A DNA stretch of 64,000 bases from Pseudoclavibacter sp. RFBB5 (GTDB lineage Bacteria; Actinomycetota; Actinomycetes; Actinomycetales; Microbacteriaceae): contig NZ_PSTZ01000007.1 in the NCBI RefSeq assembly GCF_002931555.1, positions 124,001 through 188,000 on the forward strand, in the 5' to 3' direction. Positions 24,053 to 32,849 of the stretch are shown one piece after another. The position numbers and the translations under genes are program-made. Position 1 is the first letter of the stretch. Every line of letters starts with the position of its first letter. Below the pieces are notes generated by a model. It was not told where the DNA came from. It searched no databases and saw only the letters and a list, made by a program, of their open reading frames with translations.

Positions 24053-24790
24053 TCAGGAGGCTCTGCCCGCGCCGCCGCCGACGGTCGCGTCTCCCGTCTG
24101 GGGGCCACCTGCCGCGGCAGCGTGCGACGGGGCGAGCCAGGACAGGTCTCCGGCATCGGAGTTGATGATGGGGACGCTCGGGCGTGCCTTGCCGTAGCTG
24201 ATGATCGAGGTCGATGCGGGTCCGACGGCGAGCCGTTGGAACAGGTCGAGGTGCATCCCGAGCGCGTCGGCGAGCACGGCCTTGATGATGTCGCCGTGGC
24301 TCACGGCGACCCAGACGGCGCCGGGCCCGAACTCGCGCTCGACGTCGGCGTCGTGCCGACGCACCGCGGCGACCGCCCTCGACTGCATGGCGGCCATCGA
24401 TTCTCCGTCGGGGAACGTGACGGCGGACGGCTGCGTCTGGACGGTCGCCCAGAGGTCCTCCTTGGCGAGGTCGGCGAGGCTCCGATTCTGCCAGGCCCCG
24501 TAGCCGCACTCGGTGAGGTCTTCGTCGATGACGTCGAGCGAGGGCTCGACGTGAGGGTCGTCGAAGGGGTCGGTGGGCTGCTGCGCGCGGATCGCGGCCG
24601 CGGTCTCGACGCATCGCTCGAGAGGACTCGTGACGAGGCGGGCGAGGGGCACCGACGCGAGCCTCGCCCCGGTCGCGGCGGCTTGCGCCCGCCCGGTCTC
24701 GTCGAGGAGGACTCCCGGGGTACGTCCCGCGAGGAGTCCGCTCGCGTTCGCCGTGGTGCGTCCGTGGCGGACGAGGATGACGGTGGCCAT
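24053..24790 (-). CDS. Histidine phosphatase-superfamily phosphomutase, MSMEG_4193 type
   Basis: 245 residues with the phosphoglycerate-mutase fold. The catalytic motif RHGRTTANASG is near residue 8, LVTSPLERCVETA follows, and the second catalytic His is in VAVSHGDIIKA. A Gly/Ala-rich tail of about 25 residues ends the protein. First gene of the trio with DUF3090 and the SCO1664-type kinase. The ATG at 24790 is preferred over one at 24799 because TAGGGT lies 7 nt upstream. Confidence 0.86.
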   Translation of the reverse strand: MATVILVRHGRTTANASGLLAGRTPGVLLDETGRAQAAATGARLASVPLARLVTSPLERCVETAAAIRAQQPTDPFDDPHVEPSLDVIDEDLTECGYGAWQNRSLADLAKEDLWATVQTQPSAVTFPDGESMAAMQSRAVAAVRRHDADVEREFGPGAVWVAVSHGDIIKAVLADALGMHLDLFQRLAVGPASTSIISYGKARPSVPIINSDAGDLSWLAPSHAAAAGGPQTGDATVGGGAGRAS

Positions 24791-24797
24791 GCGAGTC

Positions 24798-24803
24798 ACC
24801 CTA
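24798..24803 (-). promoter_or_regulatory. Leaderless-type -10 box TAGGGT
   Basis: TAGGGT on the minus strand, 7 nt before the ATG at 24790; it serves the whole three-gene set. Confidence 0.5.
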
Positions 24804-24835
24804 ATCGGTGCGTCACGGGAAGTCCCTGCGCGGCG

Positions 24836-26485
24836 TCAGCGCTCGGTGAGCTGCCCGCCTTCGACGTGCCAGGCCCTGTTCAGCTGCACGGTCTCGAGCA
24901 TCCGCCGGTCGTGCGTGACCAGCAGGAGGGTGCCGTCGTAGCTTTCGAGCGCCTGCTCGAGCTGCTCGATGGCGACGAGGTCGAGGTGGTTGGTGGGTTC
25001 GTCGAGCACCAGCAGGTTCACGCCGCGGGCCTGGAGAAGGGCGAGGCCCGCCCGGGTTCGCTCGCCGGGGGAGAGCTCGTCGGCGCTTCGACCGACGTGG
25101 TCGGCTTTCAGCCCGAACTTCGCGAGGAGGGTGCGCACCTCGGCGGTTGGCCAGTCTGGCACCTGCGCTTCGAACTGCTCGGCGAGCGGCGTGGGGCCCG
25201 CGAGGGCCGCCCTGGCCTGGTCGATCTCGCCGATGGCGACGCTCGAACCCAGGCTCGAGGTGCCCGAATCCGGTTGGATGCGCCCGAGGAGGAGGCGCAG
25301 GAGGGTCGACTTGCCAGCGCCGTTCGGGCCAGTGATGCCGATGCGGTCGCCGGCGTCGACCTGCACGGACACGGGGCCGAACGTGAAGTCGCCCAGGCGG
25401 AGTTCCGCGCGCGACAGGGTGGAGACGACGCTGCTCGAACGCGGAGCCGAGCCGATCGTGAACTGCAGCTGCCATTCCTTGCGCGGCTCCTCGACCTCGT
25501 CGAGGCGGGCGATGCGGCTCTCCATCTGGCGCACCTTCTGGGCCTGCTTCTCGCTGGACTCGGTGGACGCCGTGCGACGGATCTTGTCGTTGTCCGGCGC
25601 CTTTCGCATCGCATTGCGCACCCCCTGGCTCGACCACTCACGCTGCGTGCGTGCGCGCCCCACGAGGTCTGCCTTCTTCTCGGCGAACTCCTCGTACTCT
25701 TCGCGCGCGTGCCGCTTCGCGGTGGCGCGCTCCTCCAGGAAGGCTTCGTAGCCGCCGCCGTAGACGCGGTTGCTGTGCTGGGCGAGGTCGAGCTCGAGCA
25801 CACGCGTGACGCTGCGGGCGAGGAATTCGCGGTCGTGGCTGACGAGGACCACTCCGCCGCGAAGGCCCTGGATGAACGCCTCGAGGCGATCGAGCCCGTC
25901 GAGGTCGAGGTCGTTGGTCGGCTCGTCGAGGAGCACGATGTCGAAGCGTGAGAGGAGGAGCGCTGCCAGGCCGACTCGGGCCGCCTGCCCTCCGGAGAGG
26001 GACGTCATGAGGGCGTCGGCGCTCAGTTCGAGGCCGAGCTCGGCGAGGACCGCGGGGAGGCGCTCCTCGAGGTCAGCAGCGCCGCTCGCGAGCCAGCGTT
26101 CGAGGGCAACCGCGTAGATCTCGCCGGGGTCGGGGGCGCCGGGCTTCGCCTCCTCGGCAAGGGCTTCGGCGGCCGCATCCATCTCTCTGGTCGCCTCGGT
26201 GGTGCCGGTTCGGCGGCCCACGTACTGCGCGACGCTCTCGCCGGCGACGCGCTCGTGCTCCTGTGGCAGCCAGCCGATGAATGCGTCGGCGGGTGCGAGC
26301 GAGACGCTGCCTTCCTGGGGCTCGTCGATGCCGGCGAGGAGGCGCAGCAGCGTCGATTTGCCGGCACCGTTCGCACCCACGACTCCGACCACGTCGCCCG
26401 GGGCGACGACGAGGTCGAGGGCGGAGAAGAGCGTTCGGTGGTCGTGGCCACCGGCGAGGTCCTTGGCGACGAGGGTTGCGGTCAT
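24836..26485 (-). CDS. ABC-F family ATPase
   Basis: 549 residues, two ABC domains and no membrane segments. Walker A motifs GANGAGKST and GPNGAGKST, signatures LSGGQAARV and LSPGERTRA, and Walker B VLLDEPTNDLDLDGLD and LVLDEPTNHLDL are all present. The charged inter-domain linker near residues 235-320 is the part that reaches the ribosomal P-site in this family. ABC-F proteins act as translation factors or ribosome-protection resistance proteins; the sequence alone does not say which. Neighbouring MarR and MFS genes hint at drug response, weakly. Confidence 0.9.
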   Translation of the reverse strand: MTATLVAKDLAGGHDHRTLFSALDLVVAPGDVVGVVGANGAGKSTLLRLLAGIDEPQEGSVSLAPADAFIGWLPQEHERVAGESVAQYVGRRTGTTEATREMDAAAEALAEEAKPGAPDPGEIYAVALERWLASGAADLEERLPAVLAELGLELSADALMTSLSGGQAARVGLAALLLSRFDIVLLDEPTNDLDLDGLDRLEAFIQGLRGGVVLVSHDREFLARSVTRVLELDLAQHSNRVYGGGYEAFLEERATAKRHAREEYEEFAEKKADLVGRARTQREWSSQGVRNAMRKAPDNDKIRRTASTESSEKQAQKVRQMESRIARLDEVEEPRKEWQLQFTIGSAPRSSSVVSTLSRAELRLGDFTFGPVSVQVDAGDRIGITGPNGAGKSTLLRLLLGRIQPDSGTSSLGSSVAIGEIDQARAALAGPTPLAEQFEAQVPDWPTAEVRTLLAKFGLKADHVGRSADELSPGERTRAGLALLQARGVNLLVLDEPTNHLDLVAIEQLEQALESYDGTLLLVTHDRRMLETVQLNRAWHVEGGQLTER

Positions 26486-26620
26486 TGTTCTATGGTCGCG
26501 CACTCCGACGCTGCGCGGCGACGGCGCCCCTGTTCAGCGCCCGGTCGCAGCCTCGGTTCCGGGCCTGTGGTCCGAGGCCTGGTGTCGAGCCCCGGCCGTT
26601 GGTCCCTTCGGCGGGAGTGG

Positions 26621-27067
26621 CTACACGAGGGTGTCGGCGTGGAGGGCTCCGACGAGTGGTGCGAGCTCAGGCACCTCCGCCGCCTCGGACAAGGACTGCT
26701 CGAGCACTGAATCGTGCGTGGGACGTGCACGCTCGAGGAGGTCGCGCCCGAGCGGCGTCAGTTCCGTGTAGATGCCACGTCGGTCGTCGTCGCACAGGAT
26801 GCGCGTCAGCAGCTTCCGGTCTTCCAAGCGGGTCACGAGGCGAGTGGTCGCGCTGCTCGAGAGTGCGGCGGCGCGGGCGAGCTGACGCATCCGCATGTGC
26901 CATCCGTCCTGGCGGCTCAGGGCGTCGAGGACGGTGAACTCGACGACTGAGAGCTTGTGCTCGCGTTGCAGGGAGCGCTCGAGCTCCATCTCGATGAGTC
27001 CGTGGAGGGCCGCGAGCGTGCGCCAGCCTCTGGCGCGGATCTCCACGGCGTCGTCGGCGATTCCCAT
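26621..27067 (-). CDS. MarR-family transcriptional regulator
   Basis: 148 residues with the MarR winged helix: SVVEFTVLDALSRQDGWHMR, LARAAALSSSATTRLVTRLE (recognition helix) and DDRRGIYTELTPLGRDLLE (wing). GAGGAGG stands 6-7 nt before the ATG. It is divergent from an MFS exporter across a 121-bp gap full of inverted and direct repeats, the usual layout for a MarR repressor controlling an efflux pump. Confidence 0.92.
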   Translation of the reverse strand: MGIADDAVEIRARGWRTLAALHGLIEMELERSLQREHKLSVVEFTVLDALSRQDGWHMRMRQLARAAALSSSATTRLVTRLEDRKLLTRILCDDDRRGIYTELTPLGRDLLERARPTHDSVLEQSLSEAAEVPELAPLVGALHADTLV

Positions 27068-27121
27068 GTGCCCTCCTCAGGTGCGTGGCTGCCAATACTA
27101 CTCCACTTGCGCGGATATAGC

Positions 27122-27156
27122 GCGTGTGCAACGATCATCTTCGTTGCGTGTGCAAC
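27122..27156. promoter_or_regulatory. Operator cluster between the marR-type and MFS genes
   Basis: Contains GCAACGA-TCATCT-TCGTTGC (27128-27147), GTTGC-GTGT-GCAAC (27143-27156) and two direct copies of GCGTGTGCAAC (27122-27132, 27146-27156; 24-bp period). TATATC-like -10 boxes flank it on both sides (plus strand near 27171, minus strand near 27112). Confidence 0.55.
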
Positions 27157-27188
27157 TACTGCACGCGCCGTATATCGCTGGAGAAAAC

Positions 27189-28406
27189 ATGCCAATCGCG
27201 CTCTTCGCGCTCGCACTCGGCGGGTTCGGAATCGGTCTGACCGAGTTCGTCATCATGGGGCTGCTCCCCGAGGTCGCTGCCGACTTCGCCGTCTCAGAGG
27301 CTGTCGCCGGCGCCCTGATCTCCGGCTACGCCTTGGCGGTGGCAGTCGGCGCGATCGGACTCACGGTCGCTCTCACCCGCTTGGACCGCAAGAAGGCGCT
27401 GGTGGGGCTCATGATCATCTTCATCGCGGGCAACGTGCTCTCGGCGCTGGCACCCAGCTACGAGGTGATGATGCTCGGGCGCATCGTCGCGGCCCTCAGC
27501 CACGGCGCCTTCTTCGGGATCGGCGCGGTCGTCGCCGCGAACCTGGTTCCCGCGAACAGGAAGGCGGCGGCCATCTCGCTGATGTTCGCGGGTCTCACGG
27601 TCGCCAACGTGCTCGGCGTGCCGATCGGGACGTTCATCGGACAGGCCACTGGGTGGCGTTCGACGTTCTGGGTGATCGCGTCGATCGGCGTCGTCGCTCT
27701 CGTCGGCATGGCGGTGCTGATCCCCGCGTCCGCCGGGCGCAGCGGCGGCGGCAGCATCCTCGCCGAGTTCCGCATCTTCCGCTCCGGGCAAGTCTGGGCC
27801 TCGATGGCCATCACGGTGCTCGGCTACGGCGGCATGTTCGGGGCGTTCAGCTACATCGCCTTCACGCTGACCGGGGTGTCCGGGTTCGCGGCGTCCACCG
27901 TGCCCTGGCTCCTGGTGCTCTTCGGCGTCGGCCTCTTCGTCGGCAACATCGTCGGCGGCCGGGCCGCCGACCGGAACCTTGGGCGCACCCTGCTGGTCCT
28001 GCTGGTCGGACTCATCGTGATCCTCGTCGCGTTTGCGCTGCTCGCGTCGAGCCGGGTCGCGACGCTGGTGCTGCTCGTCCTCATGGGCGGCTTCGGGTTC
28101 GCGACGGTCCCCGGACTGCAGATGCGCATCATGAACTTCGCTGGTGACGCCCCGACGCTCGCCTCCGGCGCCAACATCGCCGCCTTCAACGTCGGGAACG
28201 CGTTCGGCGCGTGGATCGGCGGGCTGACCATCGCTGCCGGGCTCGGCTACGCTTCGCCGCTCTGGGCCGGCGCCGCGGTGACGCTTGCCGGGCTCGCCGC
28301 ACTGGTGATCGCCGGCGTCATGCCCGGCGGTGAACTCCGCCGCGGTTCGCGAGGGGGAGAGGTGCCGCGCGAGCAACCGGCGCTCGCGGTAACGCCTGCT
28401 GCTTGA
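27189..28406 (+). CDS. MFS exporter, DHA1 (AraJ/Cmx-like) family
   Basis: 405 residues, twelve hydrophobic segments. It shows the DHA1 traits: MPIALFALALGGFGIGLTEF as TM1, and the segment after TM5 ANVLGVPIGTFIGQATGWR, typical of AraJ, YdhP and Cmx-like exporters of sugars, chloramphenicol and other small molecules. The ATG at 27189 has GGAG 8-9 nt upstream; a longer upstream reading overlaps the operator region and marR and is rejected. Probably repressed by the divergent MarR protein. Confidence 0.9.
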   Translation: MPIALFALALGGFGIGLTEFVIMGLLPEVAADFAVSEAVAGALISGYALAVAVGAIGLTVALTRLDRKKALVGLMIIFIAGNVLSALAPSYEVMMLGRIVAALSHGAFFGIGAVVAANLVPANRKAAAISLMFAGLTVANVLGVPIGTFIGQATGWRSTFWVIASIGVVALVGMAVLIPASAGRSGGGSILAEFRIFRSGQVWASMAITVLGYGGMFGAFSYIAFTLTGVSGFAASTVPWLLVLFGVGLFVGNIVGGRAADRNLGRTLLVLLVGLIVILVAFALLASSRVATLVLLVLMGGFGFATVPGLQMRIMNFAGDAPTLASGANIAAFNVGNAFGAWIGGLTIAAGLGYASPLWAGAAVTLAGLAALVIAGVMPGGELRRGSRGGEVPREQPALAVTPAA

Positions 28407-28408
28407 CC

Positions 28409-28424
28409 GCCTGCCTGGGCGGGC
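28409..28424 (+). terminator. Terminator-like hairpin after the MFS gene
   Basis: GCCTGCC-TG-GGCGGGC starting 3 nt after the stop; 7-bp stem with one T-G pair, no T-run. Confidence 0.4.
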
Positions 28425-28519
28425 CGACACTGATCTCGTAGCCTCGAATCCCCGCAGGCTGCGTCGAAGCTCGCCTCAGGAAGCTGTTGAGGCCGGAGCA
28501 GTTCAGAAGAGGACCGCCA

Positions 28520-29833
28520 GTGGCCGAGATGCCAGCGAACCCGCCAGAGGTATCCCCGCGTCGAGCGACCGGTTCGCGCCCGCCCCAGCCGAGCGGGGCT
28601 CTGACCCGGGATCGAGCTCCGAAGCGTGCTGCCGCGTTCGTCCTGACCGGGGCGCTCGCTCTCGTCGCGATCATCGTGGGCGCCGAGGTGCTGCGTGTGA
28701 GCGGTGACACGATCGAGCAGGGTGAGCTTGCCGCGTTCTACGAGCTGCCGGGCGGGGACGCGCCGAGCGAGCCTGGCACCCTCGTGCGGAGCGAGCAGCT
28801 CCTCGGCACACCCCTCGGCTCGCAGGCGTGGCGCATCATGTACTCGTCGACCGATCTCAACGGCTCGCCGGTGCTGGTCACGGGCGTTGTCGTCGTCCCG
28901 GATGGGGAGGCGCCCGCCGGGGGCCGCACGGTGCTCGCCTGGGGGCACCCCACGACCGGCACCGACCCGTCGTGCGCTCCCTCACGCGCGTTTGATCCGT
29001 TCCTCGGAATCGAGGGGATGCGGCTCATGCTCGACCGCGGCTATGCGGTCGTCGCGACCGACTATCTCGGGATGGGCGTTGTGACCGCCGACGGCAAGCA
29101 GGCCGAGCGGGATTCGTACCTCGTGGGAGAGACGGCGGCCAGAAGCGTGCTGGACGCGGTGCGCGCGGCGCAGCAGATCGAAGCAGCAGAGGCCGGGACC
29201 GAGGTTGTGCTCTGGGGGCACTCGCAGGGCGGCCAGGCTGTGCTGTTCGCGGCCCAGGAAGCGCCGAGCTACGCGCCCGAGCTCAAGGTCGTGGCGGTTG
29301 CGGCGGCGGCACCCGCCGCGGACCTGACGAAACTCATGGGCTCACACCTCGACGACATCTCGGGCGTGACGATCGGCTCGTACGCGTTCCCGGCTTTCGC
29401 CGAGGTCTACGCGGACGTGCCGGGGGTGGAGCTCTCGGGCATCCTCACTCCACCTGCCATCGCGAAGGTCGCGCAGATGAACTCGCTGTGCCTCCTCACG
29501 AGCCTCACCGAACTGCACGACATCGGGCAGCCGCTCGTCGGTGACTTCACGCTGCACGACCCGACCACGGTTGAGCCTTGGGCGACGCTCCTTGCAGAGA
29601 ACTCGGCCGGGGCGAAGGCGTTCGAGGCGCCGCTCTTCGTCGCGCAGGGGAGCGCGGACGAGCTGGTGCTGCCCGCCGATACCGCGGCGTTCGTCGCCCA
29701 CGAGGAATCCATCGGGGTCGACGTCCATGCCGTGACCGTGCCAGGCGCGAGCCACGGCACGATCGCCTATGAAGCGCTTCCCGAGCTGGAACGCTGGCTC
29801 GAACAGCACGTCCCCGACAACGGAGGTTCCTGA
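28520..29833 (+). CDS. Membrane-anchored or secreted alpha/beta-hydrolase lipase
   Basis: 437 residues. Cytoplasmic basic N-terminus, then one membrane segment (about 38-58), then an extracellular alpha/beta-hydrolase of the secretory lipase (LIP) family. The oxyanion/HG region is AWGHPTTGTDPSC, the nucleophile elbow is GHSQG with Ser235, and GASHGTIAYEALP holds the likely catalytic His. It would hydrolyse lipid or ester substrates at the cell surface. GTG at 28520 is chosen because AAGAGGA lies 6 nt upstream. The stop overlaps the next gene by 1 nt. Confidence 0.85.
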   Translation: MAEMPANPPEVSPRRATGSRPPQPSGALTRDRAPKRAAAFVLTGALALVAIIVGAEVLRVSGDTIEQGELAAFYELPGGDAPSEPGTLVRSEQLLGTPLGSQAWRIMYSSTDLNGSPVLVTGVVVVPDGEAPAGGRTVLAWGHPTTGTDPSCAPSRAFDPFLGIEGMRLMLDRGYAVVATDYLGMGVVTADGKQAERDSYLVGETAARSVLDAVRAAQQIEAAEAGTEVVLWGHSQGGQAVLFAAQEAPSYAPELKVVAVAAAAPAADLTKLMGSHLDDISGVTIGSYAFPAFAEVYADVPGVELSGILTPPAIAKVAQMNSLCLLTSLTELHDIGQPLVGDFTLHDPTTVEPWATLLAENSAGAKAFEAPLFVAQGSADELVLPADTAAFVAHEESIGVDVHAVTVPGASHGTIAYEALPELERWLEQHVPDNGGS

Positions 29834-30258
29834 TGTCCAAGACCCGTCGCGCCGCATCCACTGGCCTCGCGGTGCTACTGAGTGCCGGGGCGGTTGCCGC
29901 CTTGAGCGGATGCTCGCCGCAAGCGGACGCGCCCCTCACGCGGGCGGTCGCCACGTTCCAGGTCGTCGATCAGAGCTTCAAGGTCGAGCTCGCAACCCCG
30001 GAGCTCGTTGAGCACGCGCAGAAGCTCCTCGACGGCGAGGACGTGTCGTCGATCCCTCTGGGTACCGTCGTCCGCGGCGACGCGTCCGTCAACGAACCGT
30101 GGACGTGGCACATCGACCCGGCAACGCTCGAGTTCGCAGACTTCACGACGGAGGTCTGCGACGGTCTTCCCGAGTACGTCGAGGACGGAACCGTCACGAG
30201 CGACGTGTACTGCCCGTGGTCGGCGAAGATCACTGCGATCGAGCCGCTCGCGGACTAG
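29833..30258 (+). CDS. Lipoprotein with BP74-like domain
   Basis: 141 residues. A lipoprotein signal ends at LSGC with Cys27. The mature part (FKVELATPELVEHAQKLLDG, then WHIDPATLEFADF, TEVCDGLPEYVE and YCPWSAKI) resembles BP74-related calcium-binding proteins; two cysteines, in EVCD and YCPW, may form a disulfide. Function unknown. ATG overlaps the lipase stop (TGATG), so the two are made together at the outer face of the membrane. Confidence 0.75.
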   Translation: MSKTRRAASTGLAVLLSAGAVAALSGCSPQADAPLTRAVATFQVVDQSFKVELATPELVEHAQKLLDGEDVSSIPLGTVVRGDASVNEPWTWHIDPATLEFADFTTEVCDGLPEYVEDGTVTSDVYCPWSAKITAIEPLAD

Positions 30259-30266
30259 CTCCGGCC

Positions 30267-30338
30267 GGTGCCGGTGCCGGTGCCGGTGCTGGTGCGGGTG
30301 ATAGTGCTGGTGCTGGTGCTGGTGCTGCTGCTGGTGCC
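30267..30338. repeat. Hexanucleotide GGTGCY tandem repeat
   Basis: About twelve in-phase units of GGTGCC or GGTGCT (with variants GGTGCG, GGTGAT, AGTGCT, GCTGCT), starting 9 nt after the lipoprotein stop. Such a tract can change length by slippage. In one frame it reads Gly-Ala repeats and on the other strand Pro-Ala repeats, but no gene is supported. The remaining sequence to 30496 shows nothing else. Confidence 0.75.
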
Positions 30339-30496
30339 TGGTGCTGGATGCGGGTGGGCGTGCGAGCGCTGGTGCGGATGCGGAGCGACTGCTCGACTCG
30401 CGTGCATCCGGTTCGGAGCCTCGAGTGCTTCTCTGGGATGAGTCGGGCGACAGTCAGTCGCCCGCGGGATCCGAGCGCAGTGAGGCGGCGACGATC

Positions 30497-30706
30497 ATGG
30501 GTGAAGACAGCATCGAAGAGGGAGTTCCCGAGGGCGAGGAGCGCTGGAGAGACGAGGGCGGTTCTGGGGAGAGCACGCACTTTCACGCGCACGGCTGGCG
30601 GCCTGACCCGGTGCTGCCGGGACAGGCGCGTCCGGAGGTGGCGGACCCGGCCGTTGCGCCGACGACGGTCGCAGTGGCCGAAGGCGACGACCCGGGGGAG
30701 AGCTGA
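30497..30706 (+). CDS. Possible small acidic protein, unrecognised
   Basis: 69 codons starting MGEDSIEEGVPEGEERWRDE, acidic, with STHFHAHGWRPDPVLPGQ in the middle. No RBS or leaderless box is clear and no family is recognised. It is retained because the composition looks protein-like and the region lacks another gene. It may be non-coding. Confidence 0.3.
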   Translation: MGEDSIEEGVPEGEERWRDEGGSGESTHFHAHGWRPDPVLPGQARPEVADPAVAPTTVAVAEGDDPGES

Positions 30707-30757
30707 GCGGCCGTCTCGGTCTCAACCTGACGCCGAGTTCTAGCCCCTGGTACGGCT

Positions 30758-30789
30758 GTAGCCGCCGCCCGGAAATGGGCTGCGGCTAC
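30758..30789. terminator. Strong hairpin between convergent small genes
   Basis: GTAGCCGC-c-GCCC / GGAAAT loop / GGGC-t-GCGGCTAC: a 12-bp stem with one internal mismatch. Sits between 30706 and 30878, where two genes point at each other. Confidence 0.5.
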
Positions 30790-30877
30790 TTGCTGTCGGC
30801 GACGGCGTTGACTCCACGGCGGCGGCTCCCGTTCAAGGGGCCGTTGCGCCGGAAGCTCTACCCAGCAGTTCGCCTAG

Positions 30878-31252
30878 CTATCCGGCAGTGCGCGTGCCAA
30901 CGGCGCTGCGTCGACCCGCGCGGCGGGGACGCGGTCGTGCTGCTGCGACGTCGGTCTGGTCGTGCTCGAGCGGGAACAGGGCTGCGGCCAGTGCCTCCTG
31001 GGCCTCGTCGAGCGTCCCGAAGTCGCCGATGCTCTGGCCTTGAGGGCCCTGCAGCGTGTGCAGACCGGTGTCTGCGATCGTGATGAAGCCAGCGAACTCG
31101 TCGCTGATGGTTGCCGCGTACACGTCGTCGTCGGCTTGTCGCCAGGAGACTCGAGGTGCGGGCAGAGTGAATGGTAGTGCGAGTGTGATGCGAATCTTCG
31201 TTTCGTTGCGGCGCAGCCCGCCTGCGTTGGCGGGGCGCTTTCTTTCAAGCAT
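30878..31252 (-). CDS. Hypothetical protein
   Basis: 124 residues, not recognised. The middle part (DDVYAATISDEFAGFITIAD, then GLHTLQGPQGQSIGDFGTLD) has the alternation expected of a small beta-rich domain followed by a helix, while the last 25 residues are Arg/Ala-rich. Start is uncertain: the ATG at 31252 lacks an RBS. The stretch 31253-31483 beyond it shows no gene. Confidence 0.5.
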   Translation of the reverse strand: MLERKRPANAGGLRRNETKIRITLALPFTLPAPRVSWRQADDDVYAATISDEFAGFITIADTGLHTLQGPQGQSIGDFGTLDEAQEALAAALFPLEHDQTDVAAARPRPRRAGRRSAVGTRTAG

Positions 31253-31483
31253 GTGTGCGCCCGGGTGGGCGCGTGCTGGTCAGCCGTGTGCTCTCGTGGA
31301 GAGCGTCTTCGCGAGCAGCGTCTGCTGTTGAGTGGAACGGCGTCTCGGACTTGGGTCCTGGTGGCCACGGATCCGGTGGCGCGGATGGCGACTGGCAAGA
31401 TCTGGAATGTCCGCGAGAAGCGGGGTGATCATGCGTCGACTCCACGACTATACGGCACAAAGCCTGAGTGAGAGGGTTTTCTT

Positions 31484-32002
31484 ATGAGCGATGACACGAA
31501 GAGCAGCGTCGGCGAGGATGGCGGCGCGAGCGAGAGCGGTGAGTTGACGGAGCTTGGTTTCACGGTTTCGGGCTTCATCTCGAAGCCGGTGCGTGAGGTC
31601 TACGAGGCGGTCGCCGACCCCGCCGTCCTCTCCGAGTACTTCACGACGGGAGGCGCGAAGGGGCGGTTGGAGGCCGGAGCGGAAGTGCAGTGGGACTTCG
31701 CGGACTTCCCTGGGGCGTTCCCCGTCGACGTCATCGAGGCGGTTGCACCGAGCCGCATCGTCGTCCGGTGGGAGGCCGATGAGGACAGCGCGAGGCAAGG
31801 CTTCACGACGACGACGTTCGAGTTCGATCCTGTTGACGACGGATCCCGCACGAGAGTGCGCATCAGCGAGGCGGCCTGGCGCCTGAGCGATGCCGGTGCG
31901 AAGGCTGCGTTTGGCAACTCGATGGGGTGGACGGGCATGCTCGCGGCCATGAAGGTGTGGCTCGAGCACGGTATCCGTCTCCGCGAAGGGTTCTACAGGT
32001 AA
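31484..32002 (+). CDS. SRPBCC (AHSA1-type) domain protein
   Basis: 172 residues. After a 23-residue acidic start comes an Aha1-type SRPBCC domain: VSGFISKPVREVYEAVADPAVLSEYF, a WDFADFPGAFPV strand, and a long C-terminal helix NSMGWTGMLAAMKVWLEHG. Ligand unknown. GAGAGGG lies 8 nt before the ATG. Second member of this fold in the window (the other is at 21838), not closely similar to it. Confidence 0.82.
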   Translation: MSDDTKSSVGEDGGASESGELTELGFTVSGFISKPVREVYEAVADPAVLSEYFTTGGAKGRLEAGAEVQWDFADFPGAFPVDVIEAVAPSRIVVRWEADEDSARQGFTTTTFEFDPVDDGSRTRVRISEAAWRLSDAGAKAAFGNSMGWTGMLAAMKVWLEHGIRLREGFYR

Positions 32003-32063
32003 CCGGCCAAGCCCGGGTCTCCCTGACCGGCGCTGCGGACTTCGGGGTCATGGTGTCGGCTGC

Positions 32064-32813
32064 CTACTCCGTGATGACGCGTTCGAGGGTCGGGTACTTG
32101 GCCGTGCGGGTGTCGCCCGACGATTTCCCGGTGAGGCGCCGGCCGATCCACGGGAGGACGTACTCGCGCCAGTACGCGGAGTTGCGGGGGCGCTGGATGC
32201 TCGGGGCGCGGGGGCCGAAGTCCGGCGCGGGAACGTCGAGGGCGGCGAGCACGTTGGCCGCCACTCGTTGATGCCCGCTGACGCCCATGTGGAGGCGGTC
32301 ACGCGACCAGTAGTCGAGGTGCGTGAGCTCGGGGTCTGCCCAGTTGTCGACGAAGGTGAGGCCCGGCTGGGCGGGGATCTTCGCGTGGACGGCGGCCGCG
32401 AGGGCGTCGCCGCGGGCGCTGATGCGCTTGCCCATCGGCAGGTGGTCGGAGGGGTTGGCGCCCGAGAGGAGGATCACATGGATGCCCGCGTCGAGGGCCT
32501 GCTTGGCGCCGTCGACGAGGCGCTGGGCGACGGCGTCGATGGAGACGCGCGGGCGCAGGATGTCGTTGCCGCCGCCGTTGAGGCTCAGGAGCTGTGGCTT
32601 GAGCGCGATGGCGGCGGGAAGCTGCTCTTCGAGGATCGCGTCGAGCAGACGACCGCGGATCGCGAGGTTGGCGTAGCTGACCGGTTCAGCCGACGAGACG
32701 GCGAGGCCCTGCGCGACCAGGTCGGCCCACCCACGGACGCGTCCATCCGGCAGCTCGTCGCCGACGCCCTCGGTGAAGCTGTCTCCGACGGCCGCGAAAC
32801 TCGTGAATCCCAT
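32064..32813 (-). CDS. SGNH/GDSL-type hydrolase
   Basis: 249 residues with the four SGNH blocks: GDSFTEG (Ser12), the Gly block after VSYANLAIRGR, LNGGGNDIL (Asn) and DRLHMGVSGHQ (Asp and His). No signal peptide, so a cytoplasmic esterase or acyl-hydrolase is likely. It starts 36 nt after the small Cys protein on the same strand and may be read from the dsbA-type promoter. No RBS is evident. Confidence 0.85.
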   Translation of the reverse strand: MGFTSFAAVGDSFTEGVGDELPDGRVRGWADLVAQGLAVSSAEPVSYANLAIRGRLLDAILEEQLPAAIALKPQLLSLNGGGNDILRPRVSIDAVAQRLVDGAKQALDAGIHVILLSGANPSDHLPMGKRISARGDALAAAVHAKIPAQPGLTFVDNWADPELTHLDYWSRDRLHMGVSGHQRVAANVLAALDVPAPDFGPRAPSIQRPRNSAYWREYVLPWIGRRLTGKSSGDTRTAKYPTLERVITE

Positions 32814-32849
32814 GCGGGAGAGTCCATCACACTAGAGGCGAGCTGACGT

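Noticed and set aside
31253-31471. 72-codon plus-strand frame before the SRPBCC gene
   Set aside because: No RBS or leaderless box, random-looking composition and no recognisable motif.
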